From: Podospora pseudoanserina
Lineage: Eukaryota > Ascomycota > Sordariomycetes > Sordariales > Podosporaceae
Assembly (NCBI RefSeq): GCF_035222485.1
Contig: NC_085924.1
Location: 310,001 to 374,000 of the forward strand
Direction: 5' to 3'
Length of the DNA stretch: 64,000 nt
Positions 1 through 12,250 of the stretch are shown piece by piece; positions within the stretch are counted from its first letter, which is position 1, and each line of letters begins with the position of its first letter. A program made the position numbers and the translations under genes. The notes beneath the pieces were generated by a model. That model did no database searches and was not told where the DNA came from. It was given only the letters and a program-made list of their open reading frames with translations.

Positions 1-771
1 TCAAACTCCGGGCAGCGGTGGTGTAACCTTCCCAGTGGTGGGCCGTATGTCTCAAATCAACGGTAACAACGCAGTCGTAATTGCTGCATTTGATCTGCTC
101 AGCCTCCTTGGTCCGGGTCCGGATAACACCGTCCACTTCCACATTTGGTGCTGACCACCTCACCCAAACTCGGAAGCTGATATTTGGTGTATAGACTGCA
201 GTGCGACCGAGAATTTGTTTTCCCAGCTGTTTGTGGGCTCATTCGCGCGTTCGTACTATGGGACCTAATGAAGCCATTGTGTTTCAAATACCCAGATCCC
301 GGCCCCCCGAGTATAACTGTCCTACGTGGATGCATAGCTAGGTAGGCAGGCATGCATGCTGGTACTTTAAGGCACATAGGATTAACCCTTGCAGGCTGGT
401 ACCCAACGATCGACAAGATCGAATGGTGGATTCTCAATGTACAGTACGATTCCCAGGGCTGAGGTGGTGACAGGCCGTTCCCGTCCCTCGTGGCGACAGC
501 TAAAGGTAGGGATGCACAAAGCCGGGAAGTGTGCGACCGACTTGGACCCGCGATGATGGCTGTGGGGGTCCTGGACCTGGGACAACGTACATGCGGGCAG
601 GCCCCGTATGCCTGCAGTATTGTTGATCGTCATGTTGTATGGTATAATAGCTTGAGAGTCTCCCATCCACATGCATGGCTGTTGCTGGGTGTTGTCAATT
701 CCTGGAAAGTGATCAGCGTGCCAGCCTACTAAATTTCCCGGTGCCAGACCTATACCTCAGCAAACCAAACA
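1..771. other. Intergenic, no gene supported
   Basis: Several ORFs of 60-110 codons overlap here on both strands. None has a recognisable domain, a signal peptide or a splice structure that would extend it. The stretch contains the upstream region of the zinc-cluster regulator that follows. Because the window starts here, the polyketide locus may continue to the left. Confidence 0.5.
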
Positions 772-2335
772 ATGTTTGGAACATTAAACGTAGCGCATGA
801 TGTTCGGCAACAGACACCGTTAAAGTTTGTGGAGAACAAAGATCTATCATCGGCACTGAGCCGAAACAGTCGAGAGAAACCTCATGTCTCCTGTGAGTTT
901 TGCAGGTCGAGAAAAGTATGTGGAGCACCCCCCTGTCGATCCCGATGAAGTATTGAGGCTCACAGAGTTATGCAGGTTCGATGCAGTGGTCAGCCCTCGG
1001 GTTGTAATCGATGCCAGGCTGTAGGAACCCAATGCAGGTACCCTCCGCGTGAGCCACGACGGAAGAACCGAGCCGGAACTGGCGGTGACAAGACTGGCAC
1101 CAGCACCCAGTCCCAAAAGCCAAAGTCAGATTCAAAGCCGTCGAATGAGCAGAATCAGGGTCTAAAGTTCAGCAAACGTGGAACATCTGAAGAGGGAGAC
1201 GGGTCAGCGCCAGGAGTCGACCCGCAACTTTTGGATCAAGAGATGAAGAGTAATAGTTACTGGTACCAAGAGTTTGGCGGTCATGGTCTGGCTACTCCCA
1301 TCTCACTGCACTCTGGTGAAGAACAAGGCAGTAATGACAGACTGGACGACTGGTTGGACACCAACGGCATTTTGGAGTCAGAATTTCCCTCGATCCCGGG
1401 AAGGGTGGACGATTTCCACCATTTCAATACCGACATGCTGAACTTTGGCACTGTGGATAGTGGGAATGACAATTATTTCGATGGTGAGTTGTTCCTTCGT
1501 CTTGTCTGCCATCGCCTCGTCGTTAGCATAAAAGTTCTGACCGATCTGTGCAGCCCTCAAACAATCAGCACCTACAACTCCGGCTCTTGTGAACTTCCCG
1601 GATCACATGGTCCTGTTCGAGGCCTCGGCCTCAATTCCTGAAAGAAATCCATCCAACAAGAATGCTTCCAACCACCAGGAAACGCTCAGGCATCTATCAC
1701 CATTGTCATCATGCCCATCGAGCCACAATCCTGCCACCCCATTGACTGCCGAAGATACACAGATGGCGAATATGGCCGAGTTATCCGCGACGAGCGGCTC
1801 GTGTGGTTGTCTCCAGCTCGCAGCATGTCTCCTTGAGGAGCTGGGTACAAAAGCGGCAGCAGGAGACTGTGACCGTGTTCGGATGGATGTCTTGTTGGGC
1901 GACTTCCGCGATGCACTCACACAATGCACTGACATTCTTGATTGCGAGCGCTGTGTTGAGGCACGGGAAATCAACATGCTCTTGGCCATGTCTGCAAAAT
2001 ACACGAGCACAATGTGCCAACGATTGGCAGTATGTTATGCAGACCTCAAGCGAGCTCGGGGCTCGGAGAAAGATGGTGGGGGAGTAGGGGACTTGAGGTT
2101 CTCGACGTACCAGATCGAAAGTCTCAAGGAGCAAGTCGAGGTGCTTGGCTGTCTTGTGATGGTCCAGATAGACGACTTTGCGCAGATAATCGCGAGGTTG
2201 AAGACACGCCCGGGCATTCGGAAGGGACACTTGACGCTGCTGGCGGAGGCGAGGAACAAGGTCAACGCCTTGCAGGTCTTGTTGCGTGGAAGACAGGAGA
2301 GTTCGTTTGTGAACAGTGTAAATAATAGGTATTAG
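772..2335 (+). CDS. AflR-like Zn2Cys6 transcription factor
   Basis: A nuclear DNA-binding regulator, probably pathway-specific for the adjacent polyketide genes. The model has three exons: 772-915, 976-1483 and 1554-2335, giving 477 aa. The first intron (GTATGT...TGCAG) splits the zinc cluster. Joining the exons restores a canonical pattern, Cys41-x2-Cys44-x6-Cys51-x6-Cys58-x2-Cys61-x6-Cys68, with the basic run RSRKVR. This reconstruction fixes the start at ATG 772. Intron 2 (GTGAGT...TGCAG) has a CTGAC branch-like site; an alternative in-frame acceptor lies at 1568. The C-terminal half, with GCLQLAACLLEELG and Cys-rich CERCVEAREINMLLAMSAKY, resembles the AflR regulatory domain. That family is usually embedded in secondary-metabolite clusters. 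The target promoter is inferred from location. Confidence 0.87.
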
Positions 2336-2809
2336 AGCAGATACCTATCAACGACGCGGTCTTGCTGCGATGGAAATGTGTTGTTGTTGACCGGTAGCCG
2401 ACCAGCATCTTTGTCCCGCTCTGCCTGGTGGGTGATTGGTTCTTTCCCAAAACACCGCACCTTCCGCTGAGTTTTCAGTTGGTTGCCTGAAAAATAATGA
2501 ACAAATCACGTCATGTTCTTGTCAAATTCTTGCAAGAGCTAAAATGCTGCGAATCATAGAGAATCTCGACAGGATTGAGAAAGGCTCAGGTGTCAAAACA
2601 GCTTGAGGGAGCGTCACAACCGAGGTACGTTATATGACAAGGTCATCCAAGGGCCCAAAGAATATCCAACATCTAAAACTAATTCTTGATCTTGTAACTC
2701 TACATCATCTACATGTCTAGGTTATATCTAACACAAAATCCTCTGGCTATCTGTCTCCTGTCCAAAGCTTTACATAAAAGAAGTGTTTATACAGGACCAA
2801 CCCCCCCGA
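2336..2809. other. Convergent 3' intergenic region
   Basis: This spacer separates the 3' ends of the regulator (plus) and the hydrolase (minus). It is AT-richer than its flanks, consistent with untranslated tails and terminators. I see no gene, tRNA or repeat in it. Confidence 0.5.
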
Positions 2810-3704
2810 CTAAAGATTCCAGTGCGCAAAACGATCGCTCATCCCAATAGCCCAGTCCAAAGCCCTGATCACCTCCTTCACCTCGCTCGGCTTCTGTGGT
2901 GGCTGGTGGCCACCGCTGTGCACCATCTTCTTCGCCAGCTTGGGTTCACAAACAGCATACGCCACGTCCGACATGGCCCTCATGAAGCTGTAGTCCTTTT
3001 TTCCCGCGACATGAACAGTCGGGATCCAGATCTTCTGCTTGACGAACGAAGGGTGCATAATCCTTGGCGCTAATGACGGATCACCCCCGGCCTCATAGAT
3101 GCTAAGGTCAATATCCGGCAAGAGGGCATTGTTTTTTCTGGCCTCTCCCACAGTGCGATCGAGAAGCTCGAGAAAGACACGCTGGTCCTGATCGACTGCT
3201 GAAGGATCCGTTTGATCGCAGAGACTTTGGATAACCTCCTCACAGACACCGACATCGGCGGAGCAGGGGATGACAGACGACATGATCAAGGCGAACTTGA
3301 AAGGGCGGAGTTCATTCTGCGTTTGCTTTCTGTGAAGGTAGGAGAGGGCGAGGGCACCGCCTTGGCTGAAGCCGAGGATGCCATCAAAGGGACCGAGGTC
3401 GTCAACTGTCCTGTCGAGGTGCTCATGGGCTTCGATCATTTGTTCTGGTGAGTACCCAGCCGTGTGGGAGAAGAAAGGACCATCGAAGGCGGCCATGCCT
3501 GTTGATTGCGATGTTAGTTTTCCGCTACTAAACTCAAGTACTTGTGGTTGATCTAAGGCACTTACCAGGACCTCGCTCGCAAGGGAATGGCCCATCCACA
3601 AAGACAAAGTCAAAGCTTGGATCGACTGCCTTGAGAAATGGCCGGAGCTGGGCCTCCAACATCTTCCCCGAGCTGCCTACTCCGTGGAGACACAACACAC
3701 GCAT
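2810..3704 (-). CDS. FSH1/LovG-type serine hydrolase, putative trans-acting PKS-release enzyme
   Basis: An alpha/beta hydrolase of the FSH1 (PF03959) family, 275 aa from two exons (3566-3704 and 2810-3498) with a 67 bp intron. The start MRVLCLHGVGSSGKML gives the typical first strand and oxyanion segment. The nucleophile is Ser91 in GFSQGGALA. An Asp in VAGKKDYSF and a His in VHSGGHQ complete the likely triad. There is no signal peptide, so it should be cytosolic. It is divergent from a reducing PKS that has no thioesterase domain. In lovastatin biosynthesis LovG, of the same family, hydrolyses the polyketide off LovB; by analogy this enzyme may release the PKS product. The family is certain, the role is inferred from context. 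A generic esterase is the alternative. Confidence 0.9.
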
Positions 3705-3918
3705 GGTAAAGGTTGGTAAGAATGATACACCAAGGAAATGCAACAAACCGTTCAAGTTGAACGTTGGAAAGTAAACAACAGAGACTGAAAAGAAATATGA
3801 ACAGGGCTGACTGAATGGGGAACATGCATACAGATAGCCCGTCGAGGAATGCTCGCTTGCAGGCTCTGCGCACCTGCTGCCCATTACCCCATTTGGCCCT
3901 CTCCGTCACACAGCCACC

Positions 3919-3933
3919 CGGACTTAACGTCGG
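3919..3933. promoter_or_regulatory. CGG-N9-CGG direct repeat, candidate zinc-cluster site
   Basis: Two CGGAC pentamers start 12 bases apart in the hydrolase-PKS promoter, leaving nine bases between the CGG triplets. Zinc-cluster dimers commonly read paired CGG triplets at a fixed spacing. The match is short and could be chance. Confidence 0.3.
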
Positions 3934-4093
3934 ACAGCCAAGCCTCACTCGCGATAACACTGCATCAACTCGGTCCGTAACACTTACAGACGGGTGGACT
4001 GACGATCACTTTTCACACAGAGTCGCACAGTACTGTCTCGATATGCCTTCGTGATGGGAGCAAGACTTTACAAAACGGCTTCGTTGTCTCCCC

Positions 4094-4131
4094 ATGGTCC
4101 GTCTTGAATGACCAGGATCCGACAGAGATAG
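4094..4131 (+). promoter_or_regulatory. Two overlapping short uORFs before the PKS start
   Basis: ATG 4094 opens a five-codon frame ending at TGA 4109-4111. ATG 4108 overlaps that stop (ATGA) and opens a seven-codon frame ending at TAG 4129-4131. Both lie upstream of the PKS start at 4176. If the transcript begins upstream of 4094, they could dampen PKS translation. The transcription start is unknown. Confidence 0.35.
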
Positions 4132-4175
4132 AGCAGGTATCAGAAGACAAACAGAAAAAGCTTCAGCCCGCAGCA

Positions 4176-7100
4176 ATGGATAACAGTCAGCAAGAGCCCA
4201 TCGCCATCATTGGCGCTGCATGCCGTCTCGCTGGAGAGGTCTCGTCCTTGGGGACCCTGTGGGACATGATCAGCAACCGCAAGACTGGTCATGGCAAGAT
4301 ACCTGCTGAGAGGTGGAATGCTGATGTCTGGCACCATCCTGACCCAGACAGGAAAGGAGGTGTAAGTTAATCTCTGAAGAAAAGTACGTTGGCGGTACGT
4401 GTTGACTGATTTGGTAACCAGATTGCCGTCAAACATGGGTACTTTCTCAAGCAAGACGTAGCCCACTTTGATGCGCCCTTCTTTTCTACCACTGCCAAAG
4501 AAGCGGCAGCAATGGACCCCATGAAGAGACTGCTTCTTGAAGTCAGCTATGAGAGCATCGAGAATGGTGAGTTTCCTTTGTGCCAAGGGGCCAACATGAT
4601 GCTGACATCTACCCGCAGCTGGAATACCAGTGGAGAACCTCATGAACTCACGGACAGGCTGTTATGTGGGTTGCATGACAAACGATTACGAGATGCTCTC
4701 ACTCCACGACATACATGACATTGGTCATAATGCTGCGTCAGCAACGAGTGAGGCTATGACAGCCAATCGTGTATCGTGGTTCTTTGGGCTCAAAGGGCCT
4801 AGCCTTACTCTGGACACCGCTTGCTCGTCCAGTCTGTATGCGCTGCACCTCGCATGCCAGTCGCTGAGGACGAAGGAGACAGATTCGGTACGTTGAATCT
4901 CTGTCCAACTTCAGTCCCTCACCGTGGTATGATGTTCTGACCTTGCTGATAGGCACTTGTTTCTGGGGTAAACCTTCTCCTTGTCCCCAACACCATGCAT
5001 CAGCTCTCAGCGATGCACATGCTCAGCCCTGAAGGGATATCACACACCTTCGATGACCGAGCGAACGGTTATGGTCGTGGCGAGGGTATTGGCTCCCTCA
5101 TCGTCAAGCGCCTCTCTGACGCTATTCGAGACGGTGACACCATCCGGGCTGTCATCCGCGGTACTGGTGCGAACGCCGACGGCAAGACACCAAGTATCAC
5201 ACAACCGAGCTCGGTCGCTCAAGCTGACTTGATCAGAGACACTTACGCTGCGGCCGGTCTCCCTCTCACAGACACCCAGTACTTTGAGTGCCACGGCACA
5301 GGCACACCGGTTGGCGACCCGATAGAGCTTGAAGCCTTAGCCACAACATTCGGCGTAGCTCGGAATGAGGCTGGCCTTGGCCCTCTCTACATTGGTAGCA
5401 TCAAGCCCAGCGTGGGCCACACCGAAGGTTGCTCTGGTCTGGCAGGCGTCTTCAAGGCTATTGCTTGCCTGGAAAATGGCATGCTCGTTCCGACATATGG
5501 CGTTGAGACCATCAACCCCAAGTTGAAACTCAAAGAGTGGAATTTGGCGTTGCCACAGGAGAGAGCAAAGTGGCCTACCCCTGGGCAACGCCGGATCAGC
5601 GTGAATTCGTTCGGATTTGGCGGCGCCAACGCCCACGCAATTCTTGATGACGCTCACCACTATCTTGCCGAGCGTGGGTTGGCAGGAAACCACAACACCA
5701 TCGTCTGGGAACGTGATGGTGCTTATGTTAATGGACATCACCCAGTAGCCGACACGCCGCGGCTATTCCTGTTTAGCTCCAAGGACCAGGCTGGCATCCC
5801 TCGCCTGGCTGATGTTTACGCAAAGGCACTTGGTGCCGCTCATTCTGCCAAAAAGGATTCCCACTATCTCAGCAACCTGTCGTACACTTTGGCTTCCCGA
5901 AGATCTCACCTCGACTTCAGGAGCTTTGCCGTTGCTTCAACTTTATCGGAGCTGACAGAGAAGCTTTCTAAAGGGCTTCCAAAAATTAAGCGCTCAGCCC
6001 GACAGGACAACAACCTGGTCTGGGTGTTCACAGGACAAGGAGCCCAATGGTCAGCCATGGGACGGGAACTCCTCGGCAACCCAGTCTTTGACAAGAGTGT
6101 CCAAACCTCACAAGTCTATCTGGCCAATCTCGGCTGCGCCTGGGATGCGGTCGAGGAGCTCACCAAGACCGCTGGTTCCAAGATGCAGTTATCTGAGTAC
6201 AGCCAGACGCTCTGCACTGTCCTCCAGGTCGCCCTCGTCGATTTGCTTCGGTCTTGGGGGATCAAGCCTCGGGCCACAGTTGGACATTCGAGTGGTGAAA
6301 TCGGCGCTGCCTACGCCGCGGGTTACATCAACCACGCTGATGCCGTCAAAATTGCCTACGTCAGGGGTCTCAGCTCTGCAACGGTTACCAGACAAGGAGC
6401 AATGTTGGCCGCTGGCCTTTCCCGTGAAGAAGCTAACGAATATTTGAAAAAGGTCCCAGCACAGTCTGCGGTCATTGCTTGCATCAACAGTCCGTCCAGT
6501 GTTACTCTGTCGGGTGATCTTAATGCCATCCATACCCTTGAGAAGCTGATTTCGGCTGATGGCAAATTTGCGCGGACACTGAAAGTGAAGACAGCATACC
6601 ATTCTCCTCACATGCGCGCCGTTGCTCAAGGCTATCTCGAGCGTATTGGCCACATTGATACCACTGCCGAAGGGGCTGACGCCAACAAGACAGTCATGTA
6701 CTCCTCGCTGACTGGAAAGATCGTTTCACCAAAAGAGCTCAGTGCTCAATACTGGGTTGCCAACTTGACTTCCCCTGTCGAGTTCTCGGCAGCGTTATCA
6801 GCCCTTCTCGCCCACACTGTGGCATCCACCACTGGCCGTGGAAGACCAGTCCCCGTTCGCTGGGGCGGCATCCTCGAGATCGGCCCTCACTCCGCACTGC
6901 AGGGGCCTGTCGGCCAGATCATGGCAGCGAGCAACTCGGAAGCCATCAAAGAGACACCCTACATGTCACTGCTCCTCCGTGGCAAAGACGCAAGAGAAAC
7001 ATCACTCTCTGCTGCTGCTCAGCTCTGGGCTCTCGGCCACACGGTTGAGCTCTCTGCAATGGTCGACTCCTTCGACCTTCCCGACACAAAACTCCAGCAC

Positions 7101-10100
7101 AAAGCCTTGACTGACCTGCCCGCCTACCCTTGGAACCACTCCCGCCGCTTCTGGCACGAGGCCTACATCACGAAGTCCAACCGCTCCCCCAGATTCCCCA
7201 GAACTGACTTTCTGGGCGTCCCGGTTGACATGCAAAACAGCATGGAGCCCAAATGGCGCAATCACCTCCGTATCACGGAGAACCCCTGGATAGAAGACCA
7301 CAAGATCACCGGAACAGTCCTCTACCCCGGCGCAGGGATGCTTGTCATGGCGTTGGAAGGTGCCCTCCAAGTCTCCGACCCAACAAAAAATGTCCACGGC
7401 TTCCGCTACAGCAACATCCGCTTTGAGCGCGGCCTCGTCGTCACAGCAGCAGATGAACCCGCAGTCGAAACATCTCTCAGCCTTCATCCTGACCCTAACA
7501 TCCCCGGCAAGTTCGGCTTCACAATCTACTCCACCACCGGGGACTCTTGGACTTGTCACTGCCATGGTACAATCTTCCTCGAGTACGACGCCAGCGGCTC
7601 AAGCGAGGTAGAAGACGCAGGTACAGCTGTTGACCCCTGGACCCTGCACACGGCCAGATACAAGCAGCTCTTCTCCGACTCTGGCGCCGAAGAAATCGAC
7701 GTTGACGAGTTCTACGACCAGCTCGAGACAATCGGCATGGAATACGGGCCCCTATTCCGCAACGTCACTTCGCTGTTTGCAGTCCCAGCCCAACACGCCG
7801 CCCACGGCGAGGTCATCATCCCAGACACTGCCTCCGTCATGCCCATGAGCTTTGAGTACCCCCACATCATGCACCCCGCGACAATGGACGCAATCTTCCA
7901 TTTGTTGCTGGCAGGCTTCAACGACGGCCGTCCCATCGACGAGGCTGCAGTGCCGTACAGCATAGACGACATGTTCGTTGCCAGCGAGCAACCCCACGGC
8001 GCCGGGTCAAAGTTCCTAGGGTACGGCCAGCTGACAAGAAAGAGCGGAGGTGGCCGCGAACTGGTGGGGGATCTGGTGATTTCGGACGAGAGGTGGTCTG
8101 GGCCAAAGATGGTCATCAACGGATTTGCTCTTCGCCAGGTCACATCTGCTGATGATGCTGGAATTTCCGGCTCCCAGGAGGACACCTTGAAGAAAAAGTG
8201 CGCTCGTGTCACTTGGAGTCAGGATACCGACTTCATCAAGACAAGCGAACAGCTTGTGGGTGTGTCGACTGATGCGTCATTACCAGCTCAGCTGTCCGCT
8301 TGGTTTGATCTCTTGCAGCGCAAGAAGACTATTGGGGAGGTCTTGGTTGTCGCGAGGGGACAGTGTCCCGACACCTCGGAGATTGTGGGCGATGTGTGGC
8401 GTCGTGTCCGCAGCCGTGAGGGCTTCCAGAGTGTCAAAGCTGTGTCAACCTCTGCCTCTGGTGTGGAACAACTCCGTGCATTAGTTCCGAATGCTGAGCC
8501 TGTCGATCTGTGGGACATCTCTGGCGACGCCGAACCGCCCGCGTCAAGCAAGGGTTACGACTTGGTCTTGGTGATTGGAACCGACAGCTACCCCGACTTC
8601 TCCACGGAGCTGCAGAAGCTGGCTCTCCTTCCGCAATCTCATATCGTTCTCATTGGCGAGAAAAATGTTGAGGCCTTTAGCTCAGAGGGGCACCAGTCGT
8701 CTCTCCACCTCCAAGGGAATGGCGATGCAGCGGTGGTGTTTGCATTTGCTGCTGAAGAAGCCACAGTTCCGCTGGAAGTCTGTCTTCTTCTTCCATCTCC
8801 CACTTCCAAGCAAACTTCAGCGTTGGCCTCCAATCTCACAACAGTGCTCTCTGCTAGTGGCATCAACAACATCAACACCATCACCTTGTCTGACCTCAGC
8901 ACCCTCGACCTCACCAGCAAACACGTTATCTCCCTACTCGAGTCCGATAAACCCTTCATCTACTCATGGAACGAAAACGAGTTCACAAGCTTCAAGTCAC
9001 TCATCTCCTCCGTGGACCATCTCTTCTGGCTGACGCATGGCGGTGTCCTACAATCATGGGCAGGAGGCGTAGAGTTCGCCGCAGCTCAAGGCTTGCTTCG
9101 TGTCTTGCGCAATGAGTATACCCTCGCATCCTTGCCCCATCTCGATCTCTCCACTGGCTTCGACAGCACGACGCTCTCAAGTGCCGAGCTTATCGCCTTC
9201 GTGTGGCGGGCTTCTCTTTTGGAGGGGGCCGAGATGGAATATGCCGAGTTCGAAGGCAAAGTTCACATCCCTCGTGCTGTGGCCGATATCGGATTTGACG
9301 GGGATTTGCAGCTTGCTGATGGGACAAAGCAGCCTGTCCTTGGACCTCTCAAGGGCGGTAAGCCGCTGAAGCCGATTGTCGTAGGGGCTGAGAAGAAGAT
9401 TGTCTGGGTTGAGGACGAGGAGGCATCACTACCGCTTGGTATGACTGAGGTGGAGGTTCACGTCGAGTTCGTTGGGCTGAGCAGTGGCAACACCTTCTCG
9501 CTGACTGGCACTGTTGACGATGACTCCATTACTGTACTCGATAGGTGCGTGGATGCAGTTGGTGTGGTATCTCGTCTCGGAGGCGGAGTAAACTCGCTCG
9601 TTGTTGGCCAGCGTGTTGCTGTCTTGAAGGGACATGGGTGCAGAACTCACATTCGTCAGGATGTCAGTTTGGTGGCCCCCGTTCCGGATAGCATTCCTTC
9701 AGAGAAGACCGCGGCATTGCCAAGCGCATTCATTACTGCTTTGTATGCCTTGTCTCATGTCGCAAGATTGGACAAAGGTCAGACGGTGCTCATCCACTCT
9801 GCTGCCAGCGCTCCAGGACAAGCAGCCATTCAGATTGCTCAACACCTTGGAGCTGTCGTCTTTGCTTTGGTCAGCTCCAAGGGGGAGAAAGCCATCCTTG
9901 TGGAACAGCACGGCTTACCTGTGACGCACATATTTGATGCTGGGTTGCTGAACTTTATTCCCGCTATTGGCAACGAGACAGGGGGTCGTGGTGTCGATGT
10001 TGTGCTCGCGCACGAGGCAGATGCTGCTGTTTCGGCATCCCTGGCCACGCTTGGTGATTTTGGGGTCTTCATCGATCTCAGAAGCAGCGAGTCTACCGGC

Positions 10101-11591
10101 AGCATCAGCTCTCCATTCGGCAAGAAGAATGTATCCATCGTTCGTGTCATCATGGACAGCGTGGCTCAGGCAAAGCCTCACATCGTCAAGAGCCTGTTCC
10201 AACAAACCTTTGACATCCTCTCAACCAACACCATCAGGCCCATCACACCTACCACCGTCTTTTCCGCCAGCGATGCTTCTCAAGCACTGCAAACCGCCAC
10301 AACACAAGCTCACGGGAAAGTTGTACTGTCCCTCCAAGGGAGCCCCTCAGTCCTCATCCCTCCCGCCCCAGCCCCTGAACTCCAACTCGACCCCTCCGCA
10401 ACCTACATCATCGCCGGCGGTCTCGGAGCTTTAGGTCTCAACATCGCCGACATGATGATCGCGCAAGGAGCCAAGCACCTCATCTTCCTCTCCCGCTCGG
10501 GCGGTACGAAGAACCAATCCGACCTTGCCCGCCTCCGTTCCCACGGCATCACAGCCGAGGCCTTCCCTTGCGACGTCACCAACTCCACCTCTGTCTCCAA
10601 GGTCTTCTCCCACCTCCGAAGCGCCAAGCACAAAATTGCTGGTGTGATCCAGTGCGCCATGGTTCTGGAAGATGGCATCTTCGATAACATGACCCATACC
10701 AAGTGGTCCCGCGCATTTGCTCCCAAGTCGGCCGGCTCCCGGAACCTCCTTGCTCAACTCTGGCCAGATGAGCAGCCGTTCTTTATCTTGCTGTCGTCAA
10801 TTACCGGTGTGATAGGCAACACCGCCCAAGCAAACTACGCCTCAGGCAACACGTTCGAGGATGCCCTAGCCCTCTGGGCTCGAACCCACCTTCGGATTGC
10901 CGCGACAAGTGTTGACGTCGGGTTGGTAGCTGACTCCTCTCACTTCACCGAGGCAGGTGAATTCGGTGATTTGGAAGGCTACCTCCACCGCTACCAACAC
11001 GGCTGGAACGGACTCCAGACCACACTCGACGAACTCCGCGTCGTGCTCAAGTCCATCATGAGAGGGAGCACCGCCGACGGTGGCAACATCCCTGCACAGC
11101 TCGTCCTCGGACTAGGTGACTCCCTCATCCGGGATGAGAACGGTACTGGCTTCGCAAAAGACAAGAAGTTTGAGCTGCGGGTCGTGAAGTCGGACAAGAG
11201 CGGGGGTCAAGCAGGGGGGAAGACGGAGAAGATCGGGGAGGTGTTGAGTCGAGCGTCGAGTGTCGGTGAGGCGGCTGCTGCGGTGGAGGAGTACATCAAA
11301 CTGCAGATTGCTGTTGCGATTGGGGTTGAGGTGGGCGAGGTTGATGCGCAGAAGCCCTTGCCGGAATTTGGAGGTACGTGCCCAACGTCGACGTGTGAAA
11401 TGTTTAATCGGGATACTGACATGGGCACAGTGGACTCGCTCAAAGCGGTTGAGATCAGGAACTTGTGTTTGAGGGAGATGCAGAGTGATATTTCTGTGTT
11501 TGAGTTGTTGAGTTCGACGCCCGTGGCCGAGCTTGCAGTCAAGATTGTGACGAAGAGTGGGCTGGTCAAGTTGGATGCTGAGGCTGTCTGA
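4176..11591 (+). CDS. Highly reducing type I polyketide synthase (KS-AT-DH-ER*-KR-ACP)
   Basis: An iterative cytosolic PKS of about 2393 aa. Exons: 4176-4361, 4422-4566, 4619-4887, 4953-11373 and 11431-11591. ATG 4176 is the first in-frame [23 protein letters not shown] with the active Cys, [12 protein letters not shown] and [27 protein letters not shown] and [16 protein letters not shown]: His in [15 protein letters not shown] and Asp in [35 protein letters not shown] and [28 protein letters not shown], restored by removing a 57 bp intron just before the phosphopantetheine serine. No SAM-binding motif appears in the roughly 440 residues between DH and ER, so there is probably no C-methyltransferase. 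The ER-like domain is degenerate: SASAPGQAA at the cofactor loop and no NSLAGE-like motif. There is no thioesterase, so release is probably in trans. The product is not predictable. Confidence 0.95.
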
Positions 11592-12250
11592 TAGATTGTG
11601 GAGAGGTAGAGGAGATCACTTACAAAATTAGTTACCAGGGAAGTACCAGGGGGGAAATAGGTGTTGGTGATAGACGATAATAGTTCATAGATAGCGGATA
11701 CACATCTTGAATTGTCCCAAACGCCACCCAACCTTTCAAGGTTCAACCACCAGGCTCAGACATCCTATGATTTGAGAATCAACACGGAAGTGCCGAACTC
11801 ACCTGCGTCATCACCTGCCTCTTTGGCCCAGAACAGCTTTACCCCTCCCAGCTCTTGAAGTCAGAATCAAGTGAGCCTGGCATTCTGAGATATGGATCCT
11901 CGGATATAATGAAGTTGTTGCCAGAAGCCATGTTGCTGACTGGCCAGCATGATACGAGCTTCTTGCAATGGTACCAAAGAACTGATGATGTGGAGCAGTG
12001 TAATCTGTATTGCAGGAACCATGGTTAACTATTGAGTCAATATCGGTTCAGCATCCCATCGGGACCGAGTCCAAAGCAACTGCTAATTCTTATCAACTTT
12101 ATTGCGCATTGTCCTTCTTACGGCGAGCACATATCAAGTAGAAATAGCCATGTCTCCCCTCCGAGCAATCCCAATATTTCCTCATCCTCCTGTCATCTCC
12201 AACCATATGAGTCCTCACTACCCTAACATTATCACCAAAAAAGACCCAAC
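11592..12250. other. Intergenic, no gene supported
   Basis: 3' flank of the PKS followed by AT-richer sequence. Only short unsupported ORFs are present. Nothing recognisable was found. Confidence 0.5.

Larger units (their letters stand above)
3705..4175. promoter_or_regulatory. Shared divergent promoter of hydrolase and PKS
   Basis: This 471 bp region lies between the divergent starts of the FSH1-like hydrolase and the PKS, so it probably co-regulates both. It contains a direct pair of CGG triplets separated by 9 bases (3919-3933) and a CGG-T-CCG element at 3971-3977. Both are sequence types bound by Zn2Cys6 dimers. No direct evidence links them to the neighbouring AflR-like factor. Confidence 0.45.

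Noticed and set aside
490-732. Short ORFs left of the regulator
   Set aside because: They overlap on both strands, with no motif and no splice continuity to the regulator gene.
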